From Mesorhizobium sp. WSM3626 (GTDB lineage Bacteria > Pseudomonadota > Alphaproteobacteria > Rhizobiales > Rhizobiaceae): 36,828 nucleotides of DNA. This document shows, one piece after another, positions 8,023 to 15,656 of this stretch. How positions within the stretch are numbered: position 1 is the stretch's first letter; every line of letters begins with the position of its first letter. A model generated the notes under the pieces. It worked only from the letters and a program-made list of their open reading frames with translations. It made no database searches and was not told where the DNA came from. The translations under genes and the position numbers were made by a program. The stretch is taken from assembly GCF_000513935.1 (NCBI RefSeq), contig NZ_AZUY01000048.1, positions 185-37,012 of the forward strand. The letters are read 5' to 3'.

Positions 8023-8727
8023 ATGCTGGAAAAGAAGGCTCGAATCGCGGTTGATGCCGAGATCGTCGACGATGCGATCATGTCGCGCCGTTCGGTGCGC
8101 GCATTTCTGCCCGACATGGTCGACGACGAGACGATCCGTGACATATTGACTGTTGCGGCGCGGGCTCCTTCCGGCACCAACATGCAGCCCTGGCGGGTCT
8201 ATGTCACCAAGGGCGGGACCAAGCAACGGATCACGGATGCCATCATGAATTCCGGCATCCGCGCGGAAAAAGCCGACTGGGACGAATACCGCTATTATCC
8301 CACCCAGTTCTTCGAGCCTTATCTCACCCGCCGCCGTGCCAACGGGTTCGGCCTCTACGGCGCGCTCGGCATAGGCCGCCGGGAAGTCGACAAGATGCGC
8401 GCCCAGCACGACCGCAACTTCGTCTTCTTCGACGCGCCGGTCGGCATGATCTTCACCATCGACCGCCGGCTCAACCAGGGGTCGTGGATCGATTACGGCA
8501 TGTTCCTGCAGAACATCATGGTCGCGGCGCGGGGCAGGGGTCTCCATAGCTGTCCGCAAGCGGCCTTCGCGCCCTATCACCGGCAGATCCGGCCGGTGCT
8601 CGACATTCCCGACGAGGAGATCGTCGTCTGCGGCATGGCACTCGGCTATGAAGACACGTCCAAGCCCGAGAACGCCTTCCGCACCGACCGTGAGCCGCTC
8701 GAGGAATGGGTGACGTTCAGCGAATAG
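8023..8727 (+). CDS. Nitroreductase family protein
   Basis: A 234-residue FMN-dependent nitroreductase-fold protein. The family signature is at the N-terminus (SRRSVRAFLPDMV, then RAPSGTNMQPWRVYV, which contacts FMN), and the C-terminal part carries EEIVVCGMALGYED. These enzymes reduce nitro compounds or quinones with NAD(P)H, though many family members have other redox roles. I chose the ATG at 8023 because AAGGGA lies six bases upstream; an in-frame ATG at 8005 and a longer frame from 7885 lack such a site and would run over the TCATGA boxes. It is divergent from the XRE-cupin regulator and may share its control. Physiological substrate unknown. Confidence 0.83.
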   Translation: MLEKKARIAVDAEIVDDAIMSRRSVRAFLPDMVDDETIRDILTVAARAPSGTNMQPWRVYVTKGGTKQRITDAIMNSGIRAEKADWDEYRYYPTQFFEPYLTRRRANGFGLYGALGIGRREVDKMRAQHDRNFVFFDAPVGMIFTIDRRLNQGSWIDYGMFLQNIMVAARGRGLHSCPQAAFAPYHRQIRPVLDIPDEEIVVCGMALGYEDTSKPENAFRTDREPLEEWVTFSE

Positions 8728-8748
8728 GTTTCGTCCGCCGCAGGCCCG

Positions 8749-10191
8749 CTATTCCGTATTCATATGCGCGCCGTGGCCGCTGACATGGGCGCCATCCTGC
8801 GGCGTCAGCTTGAGATAGGCGAGCAGCGCGCAGAGCGTGATGATGCCCTCGATCACGAACAGGATCCGGAAATCGCTGGCGGCGGCCGGCCCGCCGCCGG
8901 CGAGAAACGACAGCATCGCAGCCGCCAGGCCGACGCTGATCGCGACCGCCAGTTGCCAGAGGATATAGTAGAGCGCGCTGAAGCGGGCGAGTTGTTCGGG
9001 CGCGATGTCGGAATAGGCGAGGTTGCCGGTCGAAGCCCATTGCACCGAGCGAAAGACGCCAAAGACGAAGATATAGGTGAGCGTGATCCAGACCGGAGTC
9101 GTTGCTTGCATCAAGGCGAAGCCCGCGACCATGGCGGCAACAACGGGTGTGTTGAAGACCAGCACGCGGCGAAAACCGAAACGGTTGAGGACGCGTGGCA
9201 TGAAGACACGCATACCCACCGAACCGACCGCCGCCACGAAGGTCAGCGATCCCGCCTGCACCGCGCTCATGCCGAAGCCGAGCTGGAACATCAGCGGCAG
9301 CAGGAAGACGACGGAGCTGAGACCGATCGTGTCGAGCCCGCCGCCGGTAAGGAAGGAGATGCGGAAGGTGCGGATGCGCAGGAGCTTGAGATCGAGCAGG
9401 GGATTGCGCACGCGCAGGCAGTAGAAGGAGGCGGCCGTCAGGATGATGAGCGCCAGAGCAAGCTCGGCGGCGATCATGCTGCCGGCGGCGTCTTTCGCCG
9501 CGAGCGAGTCCATGCCGAAGACCAGCAGGACCATGCCGCCGCCGACCAGCACAAAGCCTGGAAAATCGAACCGCGTGCGCACCGGCTTGGTCATTGTCGG
9601 AAACAGTGAGGCGGCAAGAATAGCCGCCGCGAGCGCGAATGGCACGTTGATGAAGAAGATCCATCGCCAGGAGATGTAGGTGGTCAATGCGCCGCCGACG
9701 AGCGGACCGACCAGCGGCCCGGACTGCCCGGCCAGTGAGATATACATGTTGATCTTCAAGGTCCGGCTGCGCGGGAAGGTCGACAGGATCACGACCTGGC
9801 CGAGCGTGCCCATCAGAGCGCCACCGAAGCCCTGCAGCGCGCGGGCGCCGACCAGCATCCAGATGTCGTTCGACAGCCCGCACAAGGCCGATGAAGCGGC
9901 AAACACCAGCAGGGCAAAGCAATAGACATTGCGCAGGCCGAAACGGTCGGCGGCCCAGCCGCCGAGCGGCATCGAGATGATCAGGCTGGCGACGTAGACG
10001 GTGATCAGCAGGCCGAGCTGGCTGGGCGGACGGCCAAGGCTTTCGCTGATGCCCGGCAGCGCCGTCACTACGACATTCTGGTCGAGGCTGGTCATGAACA
10101 CGCCGCAGGCAACGGTCAGCGGCAGCAGGAGCAAGGCTCTGGCCGACACATCGGCGCGATCGGTAGCGCCGGCGGATAGTTCAGCGGTCAT
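8749..10191 (-). CDS. MFS transporter, DHA2 (EmrB/QacA) type
   Basis: A 480-residue integral membrane protein with the length and hydrophobic profile of the 14-helix DHA2 drug:H+ antiporter family. Landmarks are MTSLDQNVVVTALPGI in the first helix, GGWAADRFGLR in the loop after helix 2, RALQGFGGALM and AGQSGPLVGPLVGGAL (the antiporter motif region), followed by WRWIFFINVP. It is read on the minus strand, 163 bp downstream of soxG. I see no clear ribosome-binding site before the ATG at 10191, so the start is less sure than the family. Export substrate unknown; it may be independent of the methylamine genes around it. Confidence 0.87.
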   Translation of the reverse strand: MTAELSAGATDRADVSARALLLLPLTVACGVFMTSLDQNVVVTALPGISESLGRPPSQLGLLITVYVASLIISMPLGGWAADRFGLRNVYCFALLVFAASSALCGLSNDIWMLVGARALQGFGGALMGTLGQVVILSTFPRSRTLKINMYISLAGQSGPLVGPLVGGALTTYISWRWIFFINVPFALAAAILAASLFPTMTKPVRTRFDFPGFVLVGGGMVLLVFGMDSLAAKDAAGSMIAAELALALIILTAASFYCLRVRNPLLDLKLLRIRTFRISFLTGGGLDTIGLSSVVFLLPLMFQLGFGMSAVQAGSLTFVAAVGSVGMRVFMPRVLNRFGFRRVLVFNTPVVAAMVAGFALMQATTPVWITLTYIFVFGVFRSVQWASTGNLAYSDIAPEQLARFSALYYILWQLAVAISVGLAAAMLSFLAGGGPAAASDFRILFVIEGIITLCALLAYLKLTPQDGAHVSGHGAHMNTE

Positions 10192-10354
10192 GGAGATGTT
10201 CGAACCAAATATGCCGACTCTGAGACGGGATTTTCATCCCCTTGGACCGGTTGAGCGGGCCACATTTTCCATCATGGGCGCCCGCGGCGGGATTCTCTAG
10301 CGGCAGAACCAGCCGGCGTTGAGGCCAGAGGCAGCGGCTCTAAGGCCACACCGC

Positions 10355-10942
10355 CTACTGCACCTCATAGCCGACTTCCTCGCTGGCGTGGCAGAGCGCC
10401 TCCCAGAACGAGCGCGCGAAGGAGCGGAAGACATAGATGTCGAATTGGTCGGTGCCGGTGCGCTGGATCTGGGCGAAGACATCGTGATGCGTTGTCGAGC
10501 GGCCGGCGCCGACCGGAAAGGCGGGCAAGGCGAAGTCGATGGCGAAGAATTTCGACAGCACCCATTCGGCTTTCGGCCCGGCAATGCGGATGGCGGTGCG
10601 GCCATGCGACAGGTCCGTCACCGTGCCGATGGCAGGCGTCACCGGCTTGGCGAAGGCTGCGGCCAGTCCTTCGGCCTCATCGGTCACCGTGAACTTTCCC
10701 GGAGCGAAGCCGAACACCGATTTCACGCCGTCGCTCAAGCCGCCGCCAGCGCCGTCGGGCAGCGCAAGCCCAGTGACGCCGCGGATGGCCGCGATCAGTT
10801 TCTTCTCTTCGCCCGGCCATGCCGCGAGTTGCACGATCGAGCCCGGCCGGGTTTCGGTGAGCAGGATCTCGACGCCATGTTCGAAATTGCCGTGCGAGCC
10901 GACGTGGAGCTCCGGCTCGAGGGGCGATTGACGCTCAGCCAT
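10355..10942 (-). CDS. soxG: Sarcosine oxidase gamma subunit
   Basis: A 195-residue protein forming the fourth subunit of heterotetrameric sarcosine oxidase, which oxidises sarcosine to glycine while passing the methyl carbon to tetrahydrofolate. The gamma family is poorly conserved; assignment rests on size, the last position of a soxBDAG operon, and the C-terminal DQFDIYVFRSFARSFWEAL pattern. The ATG at 10942 overlaps the soxA stop by 8 bp, so translation is coupled. Longer upstream reading frame lies inside soxA. Confidence 0.87.
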   Translation of the reverse strand: MAERQSPLEPELHVGSHGNFEHGVEILLTETRPGSIVQLAAWPGEEKKLIAAIRGVTGLALPDGAGGGLSDGVKSVFGFAPGKFTVTDEAEGLAAAFAKPVTPAIGTVTDLSHGRTAIRIAGPKAEWVLSKFFAIDFALPAFPVGAGRSTTHHDVFAQIQRTGTDQFDIYVFRSFARSFWEALCHASEEVGYEVQ

Positions 10943-13928
10943 GCATGCGGGTCCCTTCCGGATCGTAGAAGTGGTTGGAGACGATCTCCACGGGACCGAA
11001 GCGGTTGCGCAAGGGATCGGAGACATAGGCGCGCGTGCCGTGCCTGGCCTTGCCGCCCTTGACCAGTGCCAGCGCGATATGCTTGCCGAGCGCCGGCGAA
11101 TAGCAGCAGGCGGTGATGTGCCCGACCGAGCCGTGCGGATTGGCTTCGTCGACCTCCTCGACAATGTGCGCGCCGCCATTGAGCGGCCGGTTGTCGAGCG
11201 CGATCAGGCCGACCAGTTCCAGCCGCTCGGACGCAACGAGACCTTCCCGGTCCATCATCGCCGAGCCGATGAAGGGCTTCTTCTTCGACAGCATCCAGTC
11301 GAGATGCAGGTCGCGCGCCGTGGTGCGGCCGTCGATCTCGGCGCCGGTGACATGGCCCTTCTCGATGCGCATCGTGCCCAGCGCCTCGAGCCCGTAGGTG
11401 ACCAGCCCGAATGGTTTGCCGGCCTCGACCAACGCTTCCCAGACATGGGTGCCGTGGCCGGCGCCGCAATAGACCTCGAACGCCATTTCACCGGAGAAGG
11501 ATAGCCGGCAAATCATCACCGGCACAGCTGAAATCTCGCCGTGCACGATGCCCATGAAGGGCAGCGTCGCATTGTCGACAGCCGTGCCGGTGATACAGGC
11601 GGCCAGAATCTGCCTCGCTTTCGGCCCGCCGATCGCGGCTCCCGCCCATTCGTCGGTCACCGAGGTGACGTGGACCTTGAGTTCCGGCCAGATCACGTCG
11701 AGGAAATATTCCAAATGCTGCATCACCTTGCCGGCATTGGCGGTGGTGGTGGTCATCAGGAAATCCTGTTCGCCGAGCCGCCAGGTGGTGCCGTCGTCGA
11801 AAGCAAAACCGTCCTCGCGTAGCATCAGACCGTAGCGCGCCTTGCCGACCGCGAGGGTCGAGAACATGTTGGTGTAGACGCGGTCGAGGAATGTGGCGGC
11901 GTCGGGGCCCTGCACGGCGATCTTGCCCAGCGTCGATACATCGACGATGCCCGCACTTTCGCGCGTCGCCTTGGCTTCGCGCACGTAGGCCTGTTCGATG
12001 GTTTCGCCTGAAAGCCCGTAGATCATCGGCCGGTACCAGAGGCCGGCCGAATACATGGTCGCGCCATTGGCGACATGCCAGTCATGCATCGGCGTCAGCC
12101 GTTCGGGCTTGAGGTCGCCGAAGCGTTCGGCTGCCAGCGAGCCGATCGAGACCGGTGCGAAGGGTGGCCGGAAGCGGGTCGTGCCGACTTCCGGGATTGG
12201 CTTGCCGAGCGCTTCCGCCATGATGGCAAGGCCGGGGACGTTGGAGCTCTTGCCCTGGTCGGTGGCCATGCCGAGCGTGGTATAGCGCTTCAGGTGCTCG
12301 ACAGAGACGAAGCCTTCGCGATGCGCCAGGCGGACATCATCCGCCGTGACGTCGTGCTGGAAGTCGACAAAGCTCTTGCCGCTGCCCTTGATTTCGAACA
12401 CGGGCGCGGGATCTGGATCTCCAGGGGTTGCCTCGACAGCGGGCAATGCTACCGGCGCGGCGGTTCCCCCAGCCGCGGCAATGCCTGCGGCGCGCCCTTC
12501 GGCGATCGCCTCGACCGTCGAAAAGCTGCCGGTGAAGGCGCCCGCGCCGATCCAGTTTTGCGTAGGCTTGGGCGGCAGGAAGGCCTGCCGGGCGGCGTTC
12601 CATTCCGCCTTGGCGCCGGCCTGGCTGGCCAGATGGATGGTCGGCGACCAGCCGCCCGACATCAGCAGGCAATCGGCATGGACGCTGCGCGCATCGCCGC
12701 TCAGCGCACCGGCGACCATGTCGAAACGCTGGACCTTGAGGCCGGACAAGGCCTTGCCGCCTTCCGTGGCGACCACCGCATGCCCGGAAAGCAATTCCGC
12801 CTCGGCTTCGCCGGCCAGGGCGCTCATCTCGGCGGACGGTTGCGGGCGCACGTCGACGATGGCGACGATCGCCGCACCTGCCTGCTTCAGCGCCAGCGCC
12901 GACCGGTAGGCGCTGTCATTGTTGGTGAACACCACGACCCGCTGCCCCGGCAGCACGCCGAATTCGTTGGCGTAGCGCTCCGCCGCATGCGCCAGCATCA
13001 CGCCGGGCCGGTCATTGCCGGGAAACACCAGCGGCCTTTCGAAGGCGCCGGTAGCCAGCACGACGGATCCCGCGCGGATCGCCCAGTAGCGATGGCGCGG
13101 CTCACCCTTGGCGGGCTGTGCCTTGTGGTCGCTGACCCGCTCGAGCGCGGCAAGCGTGTTGTTGTCGTAGTAGCCCCAGACCGTGGTGCGCGGCAGAAGC
13201 CGGACGTTGTCGCGCGCCTCGAGCTGAGCGACGGTGCGGTGCACCCAATCAGCCGCGGGTGCGCCATCGATGGTTTCGCCGGACCAGTTGGCCGAACCGC
13301 CGAAACGCGGCTCGAGATCGGCCAGCATGACGCGGGCGCCTTGGTCCGCGGCGGCCTTGGCGGCCATCAGGCCGGCTGGGCCGGAGCCGACCACAAGCAT
13401 GTCGCAAAAGGCGTTCATGCGCTCGTAGCGGGCCGGGTCCTTTGCCGATCCGGCGCTGCCGAGGCCGGCGGCGCGGCGGATGAAATGCTCGCAGAACATC
13501 CAGAAGCGCGTGCCTTTCAGCGGGCCGATAACCGGCCCCATGAAGGTCTTGTAGTAGAAGCCGGCCGACAGCAGCTTGCCACCGAGCTGGTTGACGGCAT
13601 GGATATCCCAGGTGAGCGAGGGGAAACGGTTCTGGCTGACGGCAATCAACCCGTCATGGATCTCGATCATGGTCGCAGGAATGTTGGGTTCCCGCACCTC
13701 GCCTTTCAGCACCGTTACCAGCGCGTTGGGCTCCTCGACGCCTGCGCTCAGCAGGCCGCGTGGGCGATGATATTTGAAAGAACGCCCGAAAAGGGTGACG
13801 CCATTGGCCAGCAGCGCGGACGCCAGCGTGTCGCCGCCATGCCCGATATAGGCAACGCCGTCGAACGTGAAGCGGATCATCTTCAACCGGTCTATACGGC
13901 CGCCGGTGACGGTGCGGCGCGGGCTCAT
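10935..13928 (-). CDS. soxA: Sarcosine oxidase alpha subunit
   Basis: A 997-residue subunit, the usual length for TSOX alpha. The N-terminus is a ferredoxin-like Fer2_4 domain without cluster cysteines (YIGHGGDTLASALLANG, FGRSFKYHRPRGLL). A FAD/NAD-binding domain follows with DMLVVGSGPAGLMAAKAAADQ (GSGPAG 181-186). The last ~390 residues form a GcvT domain that binds tetrahydrofolate (SFSGEMAFEVYCGAGHG, EALGTMRIEKGHVTG). It carries the noncovalent FAD and NAD+ sites of the complex. The ATG at 13928 overlaps the soxD stop by 4 bp. All expected domains are present and nothing looks broken. Confidence 0.95.
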   Translation of the reverse strand: MSPRRTVTGGRIDRLKMIRFTFDGVAYIGHGGDTLASALLANGVTLFGRSFKYHRPRGLLSAGVEEPNALVTVLKGEVREPNIPATMIEIHDGLIAVSQNRFPSLTWDIHAVNQLGGKLLSAGFYYKTFMGPVIGPLKGTRFWMFCEHFIRRAAGLGSAGSAKDPARYERMNAFCDMLVVGSGPAGLMAAKAAADQGARVMLADLEPRFGGSANWSGETIDGAPAADWVHRTVAQLEARDNVRLLPRTTVWGYYDNNTLAALERVSDHKAQPAKGEPRHRYWAIRAGSVVLATGAFERPLVFPGNDRPGVMLAHAAERYANEFGVLPGQRVVVFTNNDSAYRSALALKQAGAAIVAIVDVRPQPSAEMSALAGEAEAELLSGHAVVATEGGKALSGLKVQRFDMVAGALSGDARSVHADCLLMSGGWSPTIHLASQAGAKAEWNAARQAFLPPKPTQNWIGAGAFTGSFSTVEAIAEGRAAGIAAAGGTAAPVALPAVEATPGDPDPAPVFEIKGSGKSFVDFQHDVTADDVRLAHREGFVSVEHLKRYTTLGMATDQGKSSNVPGLAIMAEALGKPIPEVGTTRFRPPFAPVSIGSLAAERFGDLKPERLTPMHDWHVANGATMYSAGLWYRPMIYGLSGETIEQAYVREAKATRESAGIVDVSTLGKIAVQGPDAATFLDRVYTNMFSTLAVGKARYGLMLREDGFAFDDGTTWRLGEQDFLMTTTTANAGKVMQHLEYFLDVIWPELKVHVTSVTDEWAGAAIGGPKARQILAACITGTAVDNATLPFMGIVHGEISAVPVMICRLSFSGEMAFEVYCGAGHGTHVWEALVEAGKPFGLVTYGLEALGTMRIEKGHVTGAEIDGRTTARDLHLDWMLSKKKPFIGSAMMDREGLVASERLELVGLIALDNRPLNGGAHIVEEVDEANPHGSVGHITACCYSPALGKHIALALVKGGKARHGTRAYVSDPLRNRFGPVEIVSNHFYDPEGTRMHG

Positions 13929-14221
13929 GGCTTGTCCTCCGCCTTGCGGCGCGCGGCCGAGCTGTGATCGCCACGCACGAAGGCGACACTGGAAATCTCA
14001 TGCGTCAGCGTGTTGCGCACGACCCTCAGGTGAGCCCGGCAGCCGCCGGAATGCTGCCAGATCTCGTTGTGGTCGCCGGCCGGGTTCAGCCGGTCGTAGA
14101 CGTACGCGTTCCAGGCCTCGAAATTCTGTGAGGCAGGGTCGGGACGTTCGCGGTTGCCGTCACCCTGATAGGTGAACTCGATGACGTCGCGCGGGCCGCA
14201 ATAGGGGCAAGTGATCAGCAC
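13925..14221 (-). CDS. soxD: Sarcosine oxidase delta subunit
   Basis: A 98-residue zinc-binding subunit of heterotetrameric sarcosine oxidase. The N-terminal CPYCG (Cys5, Cys8) and WQHSGGC (His57, Cys61) match the four zinc ligands known from solved delta subunits. It lies 9 bp after soxB and overlaps soxA by 4 bp. Confidence 0.95.
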   Translation of the reverse strand: MLITCPYCGPRDVIEFTYQGDGNRERPDPASQNFEAWNAYVYDRLNPAGDHNEIWQHSGGCRAHLRVVRNTLTHEISSVAFVRGDHSSAARRKAEDKP

Positions 14222-14230
14222 TGAATGTTC

Positions 14231-15490
14231 CTAATGAAGCCGCGGGTTCGCGCCCTGGCCCTTGTCGTCGATCACCAGGCCGCGATGAAATCGGTCCAGC
14301 GTGAAAGGGGCGTTGAAATCGTGCGGCTGGTCCTTGGCGATGGTCCAGGCAAAGCACCACCCGGAAGCGGGCGTCGCCTTGAAGCCGCCATAGCACCAGC
14401 CGCAATTGAGATACATGCCGGGCAGGGGCCCGATGGTGATGATCGGCGAACCGTCCATCGACATGTCGCAGACGCCGCCCCAGGAGCGCAGCATGCGCAC
14501 ACGCGCTAGGCCCGGGAAAAGCGCCAGCATCTCGCTCATCACTTCGTCGACGATGGGCAGGTTGCCGCGCTGGGCGTAGCTGTTGTAGCCGTCGATGTCG
14601 CCGCCATAGACAAGGCCGCCCTTGTCGGACTGCGACATGTAGAAATGGCCCATGCCGAACGTCACCACCGTGTCGATGAAGGGTTTCAGCGATTCGGTGA
14701 CGAAGGCCTGCAGCACATGGCTCTCCATCGGCATTGTCTCGACGCCGGCCAGTTGCATGACGCGGCCGGTGCTGCCGGCCACCGCGACCGCTACCTTCTT
14801 GGCCCTGACATCGCCGCGCGATGTGGTAACGCCGGTGATGCGGTCGCCGTCGCGCAGGAAGCCGGTGACCTCGCAATTCTCGACGATGTCGACGCCGCGC
14901 CGGTCGGCGCCGCGTGCATAGCCCCAGGCGACCGCATCGTGCCGGGCGGTGCCGGCGCGCCGCTGCATCAGGCCGCCAACGACGGGAAAGCGTGCATCAT
15001 TGGAGATATCGAGCGCCGGGATCAGGCGCTTGATCTCGGCTGGCGTCATCAGTTCCGCATCGACGCCGAGATGGCGCATGGCGTTGCCGCGTCTTGCGTA
15101 ATCGTCGAACTGAGCCGGCGTGTGCGCCAGGTTCAGGCAGCCGCGCTGCGAGAACATGACGTTGTAATTGAGTTCGTGTGACAGGTTCTCCCACAGCTTC
15201 ATCGAATGTTCGTAGAAGCGGGTGTTGGCCGGCAGGAGATAGTTCGAGCGAACGGCCGTCGTGTTGCGGCCGACATTGCCGGAGCCCAGCCAGCCTTTCT
15301 CCAGCACCGCGACATTGGTGATGCCGTGTTCCTTGGCTAGATAGTAGGCGGTCGCCAGGCCGTGACCGCCGCCGCCGATGATGATGACGTCGTAGGATGC
15401 CTTCGGATCCGGCTTGCGCCAGGCCGGCTTCCAGTCCTTGTTTCCCTTGAACGCGTTCGCGAGCAGCGAAAGGGCCGAGTACTCTGCCAT
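14231..15490 (-). CDS. soxB: Sarcosine oxidase beta subunit
   Basis: A 419-residue catalytic subunit with a DAO fold. The N-terminal VIIIGGGGHGLATAYYLA binds FAD, and ARHDAVAW contains His184, matching the histidine that carries covalent FMN in TSOX beta. The active site faces sarcosine; electrons pass from FAD to FMN and oxygen. It opens the soxBDAG operon. The usual partners glyA and purU are not adjacent: the upstream neighbour is a divergent MscS-type channel and the gene after soxG is an MFS exporter. The ribosome-binding site before 15490 is weak. Confidence 0.95.
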   Translation of the reverse strand: MAEYSALSLLANAFKGNKDWKPAWRKPDPKASYDVIIIGGGGHGLATAYYLAKEHGITNVAVLEKGWLGSGNVGRNTTAVRSNYLLPANTRFYEHSMKLWENLSHELNYNVMFSQRGCLNLAHTPAQFDDYARRGNAMRHLGVDAELMTPAEIKRLIPALDISNDARFPVVGGLMQRRAGTARHDAVAWGYARGADRRGVDIVENCEVTGFLRDGDRITGVTTSRGDVRAKKVAVAVAGSTGRVMQLAGVETMPMESHVLQAFVTESLKPFIDTVVTFGMGHFYMSQSDKGGLVYGGDIDGYNSYAQRGNLPIVDEVMSEMLALFPGLARVRMLRSWGGVCDMSMDGSPIITIGPLPGMYLNCGWCYGGFKATPASGWCFAWTIAKDQPHDFNAPFTLDRFHRGLVIDDKGQGANPRLH

Positions 15491-15522
15491 GTGTAAGGTG
15501 TCCGTTGCGGGCGATGCGGCAG

Positions 15523-15553
15523 ACTATAGAGCAGGGTGCTGATAGAAAGCCAA
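15523..15553 (-). promoter_or_regulatory. Possible promoter of soxBDAG
   Basis: On the minus strand a TATAGT hexamer (complement of 15523-15528) lies 33 bp upstream of the soxB start, with TTGGCT (complement of 15548-15553) 19 bp further upstream. The spacer is long and the -35 weak, so this is tentative. Confidence 0.3.
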
Positions 15554-15656
15554 TATTGCGCCATCGCCTTTCGACTGGCCGACGCTTGATGTGTGCGATC
15601 GGTCGCGGTGACTTGCCCCATGATATGGCCGTCTTTATCAAGGAGAGGCTTTTTGA

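Noticed and set aside
13401..13408. GTCGCAAA half-site
   Set aside because: It lies inside soxA coding sequence with no matching second half.
12075..13967. A 630-codon plus-strand frame opposite soxA
   Set aside because: soxA is complete in the other orientation with overlapping operon junctions; the antisense product resembles no family.
15595..15606. GCGA-TCGG-TCGC inverted repeat between soxB and the MscS-type gene, considered as a third operator
   Set aside because: Spacing between half-sites is 2 bp shorter than in the two matching palindromes and the flanking AAA/TTT is missing, so similarity is limited to GC-rich core bases.
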